The notes beneath the pieces were generated by a model. It did no database searches and had not been told where the DNA came from. It was given only the letters and a program-made list of their open reading frames with translations. From assembly GCA_002307905.1 (NCBI GenBank), contig DBUL01000234.1:1-6844 (forward strand): DNA of 6,844 nucleotides, given 5' to 3'. Source of the DNA: Rhizobiaceae bacterium UBA1291. Lineage in GTDB: Bacteria > Pseudomonadota > Alphaproteobacteria > Rhizobiales > Rhizobiaceae. Both the position numbers and the translations under genes were made by a program. Shown here piece after piece: positions 1 to 6,158 of this stretch. How positions within the stretch are numbered: position 1 is the first letter of the stretch; each line of letters starts with the position of its first letter.

Positions 1-540
1 ATCATGCCGCAGAAGAAGAACCCGGACGCAGCCGAACTGGTGCGCGCCAAGACCGGCCGCATAAACGGCTCGCTGGTGGCGCTCTTGACGGTGATGAAGG
101 GCCTGCCGCTCGCCTATTCCAAGGACATGCAGGAAGACAAGGAACAGGTCTTCGATTCGGCCGAGAGCCTGGAGCTGGCGATCGCCGCGATGACCGGCAT
201 GGTACGCGACATGACGATCCGCACCGACAGGATGAAGGCGGCCGCCGGTTCCGGCTATTCGACCGCGACCGACCTCGCCGACTGGCTGGTCCGGGAAGCG
301 GGCCTCCCGTTCCGCGACGCCCACCACGCGACCGGCAAGGCCGTCGCCATGGCGGAAGCCAAGGCCTGCGACCTCGCCGAGCTTTCGCTGGAGGACCTGC
401 AGTCGATCAATCCGGCCATCACCGCCGGCATTTTCGACGTGCTCACCGTCGAGGCATCGGTCGCCAGCCGCAAGAGCTTTGGCGGCACGGCGCCGTCGGA
501 GGTCAGAAAGCAGATCGCCTGGTGGCGGGAGCGCAACTGA
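1..540 (+). CDS. argH: Argininosuccinate lyase, C-terminal part (5' end outside window)
   Basis: Cleaves argininosuccinate to arginine and fumarate, the last step of arginine synthesis, in the cytoplasm as a homotetramer. The window opens inside the fumarate-lyase superfamily signature: the first codons read I-MPQKKNPD, the end of the [12 protein letters not shown] loop that carries the catalytic serine. That serine lies just upstream, outside the window. The 179 visible residues cover the end of the central helical domain and the C-terminal domain, including a DMQEDKE stretch around residues 42-48 and a typical [13 protein letters not shown] ending. Full-length ArgH is about 460 residues, so roughly 60% is missing. 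The ATG at position 4 is an internal methionine of the signature, not the start. The stop is TGA at 538-540. lptM follows after 84 bp on the same strand, so co-transcription with lptM and lysA is likely. The family call is very secure. Confidence 0.97.
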   Translation: MMPQKKNPDAAELVRAKTGRINGSLVALLTVMKGLPLAYSKDMQEDKEQVFDSAESLELAIAAMTGMVRDMTIRTDRMKAAAGSGYSTATDLADWLVREAGLPFRDAHHATGKAVAMAEAKACDLAELSLEDLQSINPAITAGIFDVLTVEASVASRKSFGGTAPSEVRKQIAWWRERN

Positions 541-624
541 TCACGTCCGTTTGCGGGACCATCACGAGAATGAGGGTGCACAAGCGGCCTGATTTTCGCT
601 ACACGCTAGGAGACGAGATTTTCG

Positions 625-840
625 GTGGATAGGGTAATGGTGAAGACGCTTCGACCTGGGACGATGACCGCGGGCCTCATGCTGGTGACCGCCTTGGTAC
701 TTTCCGGCTGCGGTCGCAAGGCCGATCTCGATTCGCCGAGCATGCCGGCCGCACAGCAAAACAAACTGCAGGCGCTCGGCGAGAAGCCGCAAAAGCCGAC
801 CGTCCCCGAAAAGCCCTTCATTCTCGACCCTCTTCTCTGA
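625..840 (+). CDS. lptM: LptM-like small lipoprotein (YifL/LppL type)
   Basis: A 71-residue predicted lipoprotein. It has a short basic N-region, a hydrophobic stretch at about residues 14-27 and a lipobox LSGC, with the lipidated cysteine at residue 29 followed by GRKADL. A CG-K-x-x-L motif after the cysteine and a short Pro/Lys-rich tail are typical of the LptM family. In E. coli LptM binds the LPS translocon LptD/LptE and helps LptD fold; this role is assumed here by homology. The position directly before lysA, 13 bp apart, matches the lppL-lysA order known in other proteobacteria. Start choice is uncertain. GTG at 625 has AGGAG at 608-612, a long 12-nt spacer. ATG at 637 gives a shorter N-region with only a weak GGTGG at 624-628. 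Both keep the whole signal peptide. Confidence 0.85.
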   Translation: MDRVMVKTLRPGTMTAGLMLVTALVLSGCGRKADLDSPSMPAAQQNKLQALGEKPQKPTVPEKPFILDPLL

Positions 841-853
841 CAGGTCCAAGCCC

Positions 854-2122
854 GTGAACCACTTCGACTATCGCGACGGCGTTCTCTATGCCGAGGACGT
901 CTGCGTACCCGAGATCGCCAAGGCGGTCGGCACGCCGTTCTACTGCTATTCGACGGCGACCCTGGAACGGCACTACAAGGTGTTTTCCAAGGCCTTCGCC
1001 AGCGTCGATTCGATGGTCTGCTATGCGATGAAGGCCAACTCCAACCAGGCCGTGCTGAAGACGCTCGGCCGGCTCGGCGCCGGGGTGGACGTGGTCTCCG
1101 AAGGCGAACTGCGCCGCGCGCTGGCCGCCGGCATTCCGGCAAACCGCATCCTGTTCTCCGGCGTCGGCAAGACCGTGCATGAGATGGACCTGGCCCTCGA
1201 GGTCGGCATCTACTGCTTCAACGTCGAGAGCGAACCGGAATTGGAAGTGCTGGCGAGCCGCGCGCAAAAGGCAGGCAAGACCGCCCACGTTTCCTTCCGC
1301 GTCAATCCAGACGTCGACGCAAAGACCCATGCCAAGATCTCGACCGGCAAGAAGGAAAACAAGTTCGGCATCTCCTTCGACCGCGCCCGCGCCGTCTATG
1401 CCCGCGCAGCCACCCTGCCCGGCATCCAGGTCTCCGGCATCGATATGCATATCGGCAGCCAGATCACCGAGATGCAGCCCTTCGAGGACGCCTTCAGGCT
1501 GTTGCGCGAACTGGTCGACACGCTGCGCTCCGACGGCCATGCTATCAACCATGTCGACATCGGCGGCGGCCTTGGCATTCCCTACAAGGACGACAACGCC
1601 CCGCCGCCGGAACCGGACGTTTATGCCAGGATCGTACTGGAGCAACTGGCCGGGCTCGACTGCAAGATCGTCGCCGAACCGGGCCGCCTGATCGTCGGCA
1701 ATGCCGGCATTCTGGTGACCGAGGTCATCTATGTGAAAGAGGGCGGCGACAAGACCTTCGTCATCGTCGACGCCGCGATGAACGACCTGATCCGCCCGAC
1801 GCTCTACGACGCGCATCACGAAATCCGCCCTGTGGTGATCCAGGCCGCCAGCGCACCGCGGATCCGTGCCGACATCGTCGGTCCGGTCTGCGAGACCGGC
1901 GACTATCTGGCGCTCGACCGCGAAATGGCCATGCCGAAGCCCGGCGACCTGATGGCCGTCGGCTCGGCAGGCGCCTATGGCGCGGTGCAGGCCAGCACCT
2001 ACAACACCCGCCGCCTCGTCCCCGAAGTGCTGGTGAGGGGCAACGAGTTTCACGTGATTCGCCCGCGTCCGAGCTACGAGGACATGATCGCGCTTGATTC
2101 AGTCCCGGCCTGGCTCGCCTGA
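854..2122 (+). CDS. lysA: Diaminopimelate decarboxylase
   Basis: PLP-dependent enzyme that decarboxylates meso-diaminopimelate to L-lysine, the last lysine step, in the cytoplasm. It competes with peptidoglycan synthesis for diaminopimelate. The 422 residues match the family length. It is a fold-type III decarboxylase: an alanine-racemase-like TIM barrel followed by a beta domain. Visible motifs are YAMKAN with the PLP lysine K60, HIGSQI near residue 198, the phosphate-binding GGGLG at 237-241, EPGR at 275-278, CETGD with the active-site cysteine C346 from the partner subunit, and a late tyrosine Y375 in GAYGAV. The start is GTG at 854, since the family N-terminal sequence (NHFDYRDGVLYAEDV) begins there. 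The ribosome site is weak (AGGT at 842-845, 8-nt spacer), which suggests translation partly coupled to lptM, ending 13 bp upstream. Confidence 0.98.
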   Translation: MNHFDYRDGVLYAEDVCVPEIAKAVGTPFYCYSTATLERHYKVFSKAFASVDSMVCYAMKANSNQAVLKTLGRLGAGVDVVSEGELRRALAAGIPANRILFSGVGKTVHEMDLALEVGIYCFNVESEPELEVLASRAQKAGKTAHVSFRVNPDVDAKTHAKISTGKKENKFGISFDRARAVYARAATLPGIQVSGIDMHIGSQITEMQPFEDAFRLLRELVDTLRSDGHAINHVDIGGGLGIPYKDDNAPPPEPDVYARIVLEQLAGLDCKIVAEPGRLIVGNAGILVTEVIYVKEGGDKTFVIVDAAMNDLIRPTLYDAHHEIRPVVIQAASAPRIRADIVGPVCETGDYLALDREMAMPKPGDLMAVGSAGAYGAVQASTYNTRRLVPEVLVRGNEFHVIRPRPSYEDMIALDSVPAWLA

Positions 2123-2132
2123 ACGCCAATGT

Positions 2133-2161
2133 CCGGTCGCCGTTCACTTTTTGGCGACCGG
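2133..2161 (+). terminator. 9-bp inverted repeat after lysA, possible transcript 3' end
   Basis: CCGGTCGCC (2133-2141) pairs perfectly with GGCGACCGG (2153-2161) around an 11-nt loop, starting 11 bp after the lysA stop. The strength and position suit a terminator or a 3'-end-protecting hairpin for the argH-lptM-lysA transcript. Against a canonical intrinsic terminator, the stem is followed by TCTAAAAAA rather than a T-run, and neither strand has a T-tract after it. It could also be a protein-binding palindrome. Confidence 0.4.
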
Positions 2162-2214
2162 TCTAAAAAAGCAGGCCCGATCGACCAGCCGCCCTCGTCT
2201 TCGCCATAAACGAT

Positions 2215-2238
2215 GCTATCCTTATTCGTAAGGACAGC
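2215..2238 (+). repeat. Hairpin with TTCG loop in the leader of the TIGR02302 gene
   Basis: GCTATCCTTA (2215-2224) pairs with TAAGGACAGC (2229-2238) around a TTCG tetraloop, giving 9 of 10 pairs with one A/C mismatch at 2218/2235. It lies 57 bp upstream of the ATG at 2296. It could be a 5' leader RNA structure or a dyad operator; nothing in the sequence decides between these. Confidence 0.5.
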
Positions 2239-2248
2239 AGATCCGCGC

Positions 2249-2265
2249 CTTGCTCGCCGAGCAGG
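2249..2265 (+). repeat. Second leader hairpin before the TIGR02302 gene
   Basis: CTTGCTC (2249-2255) pairs with GAGCAGG (2259-2265) around a GCC loop, with one G-T wobble. It sits between the first leader hairpin (2215-2238) and the ribosome binding site (2283-2287). A short stem of this kind can occur by chance in GC-rich DNA; the tandem arrangement makes it worth noting. Confidence 0.35.
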
Positions 2266-2282
2266 TGAGCCGCGGGCAGAAC

Positions 2283-2287
2283 GGAGG
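2283..2287 (+). promoter_or_regulatory. Strong ribosome binding site fixing the TIGR02302 start
   Basis: GGAGG, 8 nt before the ATG at 2296. It is the best Shine-Dalgarno match near this gene and supports the ATG at 2296 over later in-frame starts. Confidence 0.8.
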
Positions 2288-2295
2288 CCCGACCG

Positions 2296-4971
2296 ATGAC
2301 TCCTCAGGCGGGTGGCACGAGAACGGGTGCGTTTCGCACCGACCCTGCGCTGGCGCGGCGGGTGGCGATCAAGCGCTTCCTGGCGCGGCTCGTACTGTTT
2401 GCCGAGCGGCTGCTGCCCTTGTTCCTGCCGCTTGCCGGCATTGCCGCGATCTTTGTTTCGCTTGCCTGGCTCGGCGTCTATCGCCAATTGCCGGATCTTC
2501 TCCGCCTGGGACTCGTCTTCATCCTCACCTTCGCCTTCGTCGCAAGCCTCCTGCCCTTCGCCCGGCTGCGCTGGCCGGCCGGCGAAGAGGCCGACCGGCT
2601 GCTCGAGGAGCGCAATCACCTGGCTCACCAGCCCGTTGCCGTGCAGGACGACGAGCCGGCCTTCGAGACGCCCTTTGCTCGCGCGCTCTGGGTCGAGCAC
2701 CAGCGCCGAATGGCCGAGACGATCGCTGCGCTGGACGCCGGCCTGCCGCGGCCCGATGTAGCCCGTTTCGACCGCTATGCGCTGCGCGCCGTGCCAGCGC
2801 TCCTTTTCGTCACGGCGCTTGCCTATTCCGGCTCGAACGGCGCCGGCGTCATCTCCGACGCATTCCGCCGGCAGGCAGTCACCAGCGATGCGCCGGGGCT
2901 CCGGATCGACGCGTGGATCACCCCGCCCGCCTATACCGGCCAACCGCCCGTCTTCCTCTCCGGCCGCGACGGCCAGGGGGATGGCGCGGCCAGTCCGGCC
3001 GGTGCAGCCAAGGTACGGGTCCCGCAGAATGCACAGGCGACGGTGCGAATCAGCGGCGGCAGGGCCGACGAGAAAGTCCTCTTCCGCCGGGCCGACGACG
3101 GCACGGTAATCGATATCGCCATGAATGATGGTGCGAAAGCAGACGGGGAACCGCCGCAGACAACAGCCAACAGGCCCCCGCCTACACCCCCGAACGCAGC
3201 GCGTGTCCACGAGTGGAAGCTCGACGCAAGCGGCGAGCTTCTCGTCGGTGGGCGGCAATGGGCGATCGACGTGATCCCCGACAAGGCACCGGAAATCGCA
3301 TTCGACGGCCTGCCACGCCGCAGCGCCAATGGCGCGCTGGAGATCGGCTTTACCGCCAAGGACGACTATGGCCTTGTCAGGGCCTATGCCGAGATAGACC
3401 CGCTAGAGCAAAAGGCGGATGCCATTCCGCTCTATGCCCTGCCGGAATACAAGCCCGCCCTGCCGCGCCACAACGCCCGCGACGCCAAGGGGCTGTCGAG
3501 CCGCAACATCACCGAGCATCCGCTCTCGGGCCGCAAGGTCAGGATCACGCTCGTGGCGACCGACGGCGCGGGCCAGACCGGCCGCAGCCCGCCGCATGAC
3601 ATGGTGCTGCCGGCCCGTGCCTTCGTAGAGCCGCTGGCCGCGGCCGTGGCCGAGGAGCGCCAAGTCTTCGCCCTCGACATCCGCGACCTGCGCCAAGCCA
3701 TCGCGCTCAACGAGGCGCTGACGCTCCGCCCCGAAGAGACCATCCCCAACACGACACACTACCTGCTGCTCGAGTCGGCTCAGGCGCGCATGAAGCTTGC
3801 CCGCTCGACCGAGGATCTCGAAAACGCTGCCGACTATCTCTGGGAGATGGCGCTGGGTATCGATGGCGGCGAGCTGTCGCTCGCCGAACGCAATCTGCGC
3901 GACGCCCAGCAGGCGCTGGCCGACGCGCTGGAGCGCAACGCGCCGGACGAAGAGATCAAGAAGCTGATGGATGAGCTGCGCGCCGCCATGCAGGAATTCA
4001 TGACCGCGATGGCGCAGCGCCAGCCGAATGCCGAAGGCCAGCAGCAGTCGGCGCAGAACGTGCTGCGCCAGCGCGATCTCGAAAACATGATGAACCAGAT
4101 CGAGAACCTGGCGCGATCCGGCAATCGCGACGCCGCGCGCCAGATGCTCTCCGAGCTACAGCGCATGATGAACAACCTGCAGGCCGGACGCCCGCAGCGG
4201 GGGGGCCAGCAGCAAGAAAACAGCCAGATGCGCCAGCAGATCGACAAGCTCGGCGAGATTATGCAGGAACAGCAGAAGCTGATGGACGAGACCTTTCGCC
4301 TCGACCAGGCGCTGAAGGACCGAATGCAGCGCGGTGACCCGGGCGACGGCGAGGACGGCGAATTTCTTGAGCAGATGCCGCAGGACGGCGAAGACGGCCA
4401 GCAGCCGCAGCAGGGGCAAGATGGACAGGAGGGCCAGCAGGGTTCGCCGACCGACCGGATGACGGCCGAGCAGCTGCGCGAGGCATTAAAAAACCTGCGT
4501 GCCCAGCAGGATGCCCTCGGCAAGAAGCTTGGCGAATTGCAGAAGGGCCTGGGCGAATTGGGCGTCAAGCCGGGCGAGGGCTTCGGCCAGGCGGAACGAG
4601 AGATGCGCGGCGCCGGAGAGGCGCTGGGCAAGAGCCAAGGCGAACAGGCGGTGGACGGCCAGGGCAAGGCGCTCGAAGCGCTTCGCCAGGGCGCCCGAGA
4701 CATGATGAACCAGATGATGCAGGCGATGCGTGGCCAGCAGGGACAGGGCGAGCAGCAGGGCAACGGCCAAGGCAATCAGAACGGCCGCGACCCGCTGGGG
4801 CGTCCGCGCTCCACAACAGGCCCCGATTTCGGCGAACGCGTCAACGTGCCCGACGAGATCGACGTCCAGCGGGCTCGGGAAATCCTCGAAGCCATCCGCA
4901 AGAAGCTCGGCGACAATGCCGGGCCGGAGTTCGAACGCCGCTATCTCGAACGGCTGCTCGACATTCAGTAA
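2296..4971 (+). CDS. TIGR02302/DUF4175 family membrane protein, function unknown
   Basis: An 891-residue protein of a family found in alphaproteobacteria; members are about 850 residues long and have no established function. The N-terminal part has hydrophobic segments at about residues 39-59 and 68-88 and a third at about 162-180. Between the second and third lies a conserved-looking stretch with GEEADRLLEERN and an FARALWVEHQRRM helix. Residues from about 190 to 450 are mixed and beta-like, probably periplasmic. From about 480 onward it is helical and then very rich in Gln, Gly, Met, Glu and Asp (about 576-832), with repeated MMNQ and GQQ units. A more ordered tail follows (ERVNVPDEIDVQRAREI to the end, about 844-891). 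Membrane anchoring with a large extracytoplasmic part is inferred. The start is supported by GGAGG at 2283-2287. It is the last + strand gene here and converges on cpdR 45 bp away. The family assignment is firm; any role is not. Confidence 0.92.
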   Translation: MTPQAGGTRTGAFRTDPALARRVAIKRFLARLVLFAERLLPLFLPLAGIAAIFVSLAWLGVYRQLPDLLRLGLVFILTFAFVASLLPFARLRWPAGEEADRLLEERNHLAHQPVAVQDDEPAFETPFARALWVEHQRRMAETIAALDAGLPRPDVARFDRYALRAVPALLFVTALAYSGSNGAGVISDAFRRQAVTSDAPGLRIDAWITPPAYTGQPPVFLSGRDGQGDGAASPAGAAKVRVPQNAQATVRISGGRADEKVLFRRADDGTVIDIAMNDGAKADGEPPQTTANRPPPTPPNAARVHEWKLDASGELLVGGRQWAIDVIPDKAPEIAFDGLPRRSANGALEIGFTAKDDYGLVRAYAEIDPLEQKADAIPLYALPEYKPALPRHNARDAKGLSSRNITEHPLSGRKVRITLVATDGAGQTGRSPPHDMVLPARAFVEPLAAAVAEERQVFALDIRDLRQAIALNEALTLRPEETIPNTTHYLLLESAQARMKLARSTEDLENAADYLWEMALGIDGGELSLAERNLRDAQQALADALERNAPDEEIKKLMDELRAAMQEFMTAMAQRQPNAEGQQQSAQNVLRQRDLENMMNQIENLARSGNRDAARQMLSELQRMMNNLQAGRPQRGGQQQENSQMRQQIDKLGEIMQEQQKLMDETFRLDQALKDRMQRGDPGDGEDGEFLEQMPQDGEDGQQPQQGQDGQEGQQGSPTDRMTAEQLREALKNLRAQQDALGKKLGELQKGLGELGVKPGEGFGQAEREMRGAGEALGKSQGEQAVDGQGKALEALRQGARDMMNQMMQAMRGQQGQGEQQGNGQGNQNGRDPLGRPRSTTGPDFGERVNVPDEIDVQRAREILEAIRKKLGDNAGPEFERRYLERLLDIQ
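4036..4740 (+). repeat. Dispersed GGCCAGCAG repeats encoding Gly-Gln-Gln
   Basis: Five exact copies of GGCCAGCAG lie at 4036, 4204, 4396, 4432 and 4732, all in the same reading frame as the TIGR02302 gene and all coding Gly-Gln-Gln. They belong to the Gln/Gly-rich region. Repetition could come from replication slippage or from selection for composition combined with strong codon bias (CAG, GGC). Confidence 0.7.
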
Positions 4972-5016
4972 GGCCGCAATCGGTCAGGCTCTGCCGCCCG
5001 ACTTGAGGCGAGCGGA

Positions 5017-5376
5017 TCAGTTGGCCAGAGCGCGCGCCACGGCTTCGCGGATTTCCGGAAGCGCGAAAGGCTTCGACACGACGTCGACGATCTTGGTCGA
5101 CAGATCGTCGGCTCGCTCGCGCTGTTCGGCATAGCCGGTCATCAGCAGGATCTTGAGACCGGGAAAATCGGAATGGGCGCGATGGGCGAGCTCGATGCCG
5201 TCCATGACCGGCATGCGTATGTCGGAAAGTAGCAGGTCAAAGCTTCCTTCTGCCAGACGCTCCAGGCCCTCGGCGCCATCGGCTGCTTCGAAGGTTTCAT
5301 GGCCGTCGAGGCGCAAGGCGCGCGCCACGAAGGAGCGCAGCGAGTCTTCGTCCTCGGTGATGAGAATTCGCGCCAT
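5017..5376 (-). CDS. cpdR: CpdR-type single-domain response regulator
   Basis: A 119-residue stand-alone receiver domain. In Caulobacter, CpdR is phosphorylated through CckA-ChpT; the unphosphorylated form primes the ClpXP protease for cell-cycle substrates and promotes CtrA removal. In Sinorhizobium a CpdR homologue affects division and symbiosis. Receiver residues are all present: acidic pair E8/D9, phospho-acceptor D52 in LLLSDIRMP, T80 in LLMTGYAE and K102 in VSKPF. There is no output domain. The start is set at ATG 5374-5376, where the protein reads MARILITEDED, with GGGAG at 5387-5391 and a 10-nt spacer. A longer in-frame version from 5421 adds 15 residues that do not belong to the receiver fold. 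A possible CtrA half-site lies 93 bp upstream. hpt is upstream on the same strand, 147 bp away. Assignment to CpdR rather than another receiver rests on sequence resemblance and gene neighbourhood. Confidence 0.88.
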   Translation of the reverse strand: MARILITEDEDSLRSFVARALRLDGHETFEAADGAEGLERLAEGSFDLLLSDIRMPVMDGIELAHRAHSDFPGLKILLMTGYAEQRERADDLSTKIVDVVSKPFALPEIREAVARALAN

Positions 5377-5452
5377 GATCGATCTGCTCCCGGTCCATTC
5401 ATTGTCCGAGAGCGAAATCACCAGAGTTTCGTTTGCGATCGGTAAACGCCAA

Positions 5453-5469
5453 GGGGGCTGACCTCCCCC
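5453..5469. repeat. GGGGG/CCCCC inverted repeat upstream of cpdR
   Basis: GGGGG (5453-5457) and CCCCC (5465-5469) flank a 7-nt spacer. It lies directly beside the TTAACCAT element, on the cpdR side. The stem is short and no T-run follows on either strand, so no function is claimed. Confidence 0.3.
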
Positions 5470-5477
5470 ATGGTTAA
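5470..5477 (-). promoter_or_regulatory. Candidate CtrA half-site upstream of cpdR
   Basis: On the - strand the sequence reads TTAACCAT, a form of the CtrA half-site reported in Caulobacter (full site TTAA-N7-TTAAC). It is 93 bp upstream of the cpdR ATG. The second TTAA half is missing at the expected spacing, where GGAG is found. cpdR is CtrA-regulated in Caulobacter, which makes the location meaningful, but an 8-bp match alone is weak evidence. I could not assign a clear -35/-10 pair. Confidence 0.35.
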
Positions 5478-5494
5478 CGAGTGCTCTTCATCAG

Positions 5495-5512
5495 GGGGCG
5501 ATAGTTTGCCCC
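5495..5512. repeat. GGGGC/GCCCC hairpin between hpt and cpdR
   Basis: GGGGC (5495-5499) pairs with GCCCC (5508-5512) around an 8-nt loop, 11 bp after the hpt stop in the direction of hpt transcription. The position would suit the 3' end of the hpt transcript, but the stem has only 5 bp and no T-tract follows. Confidence 0.3.
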
Positions 5513-5523
5513 GGACTAATGCC

Positions 5524-6075
5524 TCAGGCCTCGGCCGCATCGCCGGTGACAACGCCGACATAGGGAAGTTCACGGAAGGCATAGGCGACATCCATGCCAT
5601 AACCGACGACGAAATAGTCGGGGCATTCGAAGCCGACATAGTCGGCCTCGAGCTGTTCCTGCCGCTTCACCTTCTTGTCGAGCAGCACGGCCAGAGAAAC
5701 ATTGGAGGCGCCCCGCTCGTAGAGCAGTTCCTTGGCAAACTTGAGCGTGCGACCGGATTCGAGGATGTCGTCGATCAAGAGGACGTCGCGGCCATGCACG
5801 TCGCTGTCAATGTCCTTCACGATCCTGACCCCTTGCGAGACGGTGCCCGTGCCATAACTGGACAGGGTGATGAACTCCACCTCGGGAGCAAGCCCGACAT
5901 CGTGCAGGGCGCGGATCAGGTCGGCGGCGAAGATGAACGAGCCTTTCAGCACTGCGATCACCAAAAGATCGTTGGCCGGTCCCTTGGCGATTTCAGCGGC
6001 GAGCTGGTGGTTGCGCTCATCGATCTGCCGGGCGGTGTAGAGTGGCTCGATGTTCTTTCCGCGGACGACGGGCAT
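5524..6075 (-). CDS. hpt: Hypoxanthine phosphoribosyltransferase
   Basis: Purine salvage enzyme that joins hypoxanthine (often also guanine) to PRPP, giving IMP or GMP and pyrophosphate; cytoplasmic. The 183-residue length is normal. Motifs in order are VLKGSF at 42-47 (pyrophosphate-binding loop), the flexible-loop SYGTGT at 73-78, the PRPP-binding signature VLLIDDILESGRTL at 98-111 with D102/D103, the purine-contacting lysine region LLDKK at 131-135, and VVGYGMD at 156-162 with the Asp that contacts the base ring. The start at 6073-6075 is backed by a strong AAAGGAGT at 6081-6088. It lies 83 bp downstream of the DUF3426-like membrane protein gene and may be co-transcribed with it. Substrate preference between hypoxanthine and guanine cannot be read from the sequence. 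Confidence 0.96.
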   Translation of the reverse strand: MPVVRGKNIEPLYTARQIDERNHQLAAEIAKGPANDLLVIAVLKGSFIFAADLIRALHDVGLAPEVEFITLSSYGTGTVSQGVRIVKDIDSDVHGRDVLLIDDILESGRTLKFAKELLYERGASNVSLAVLLDKKVKRQEQLEADYVGFECPDYFVVGYGMDVAYAFRELPYVGVVTGDAAEA

Positions 6076-6080
6076 GGCTT

Positions 6081-6088
6081 ACTCCTTT
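6081..6088 (-). promoter_or_regulatory. Strong ribosome binding site of hpt
   Basis: AAAGGAGT on the - strand, 5 nt before the hpt ATG. It is one of the best Shine-Dalgarno matches in the window and confirms the hpt start. Confidence 0.85.
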
Positions 6089-6114
6089 GAGCGCTGCGGC
6101 TTGGCCGGACGTCT

Positions 6115-6140
6115 CGGCCAGTCATGGAAAGTGTTGGCCG
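6115..6140. repeat. CGGCCA/TGGCCG inverted repeat upstream of hpt
   Basis: CGGCCA (6115-6120) and TGGCCG (6135-6140) form a perfect 6-bp stem around 14 nt, in the 83-bp gap between the membrane protein gene and hpt. No T-run follows on either strand. It could be a weak 3'-end structure or an operator dyad, or chance. Confidence 0.3.
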
Positions 6141-6158
6141 ATAGCACAGTCGGGCGCG

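Noticed and set aside
545..559. Imperfect GTCC/GGAC hairpin just after argH
   Set aside because: The stem is only 4-5 bp with a bulge and no T-run, so a terminator between argH and lptM is not supported.
818..2053. 411-codon reading frame on the - strand opposite lysA
   Set aside because: lysA is a certain gene on the other strand. The antisense frame is His/Asp/Gly/Val-rich with no recognisable motif, as expected when GC-rich coding DNA rarely produces antisense stops.
2250..3128. 292-codon + strand frame overlapping the first third of the TIGR02302 gene
   Set aside because: It is an Arg/Ala/Pro-rich out-of-frame translation with no ribosome site; the TIGR02302 frame has family features and GGAGG.
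2074..3258. 394-codon reading frame on the - strand over the lysA end and the TIGR02302 start
   Set aside because: It crosses two well-supported genes and the gap between them, its composition is Arg/Gly-rich, and no domain is visible.
3834..4775. 313-codon Ser/Cys/Trp-rich frame opposite the Gln-rich region
   Set aside because: The odd composition is the direct antisense reading of CAG, GGC and ATG codons in the low-complexity region.
4972..5016. Possible bidirectional terminator between the converging TIGR02302 and cpdR genes
   Set aside because: Only a 4-bp CGCC/GGCG stem is visible and there is no T-run on either strand in the 45-bp gap.
5377..5421. N-terminal extension of cpdR starting at 5421
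   Set aside because: The receiver fold begins at MARILITEDED (5376), which has its own GGGAG site; the extra 15 residues match nothing in the family.
5470..6090. 206-codon + strand frame opposite hpt
   Set aside because: hpt has all its motifs and a strong ribosome site on the - strand; the antisense frame has no recognisable domain.
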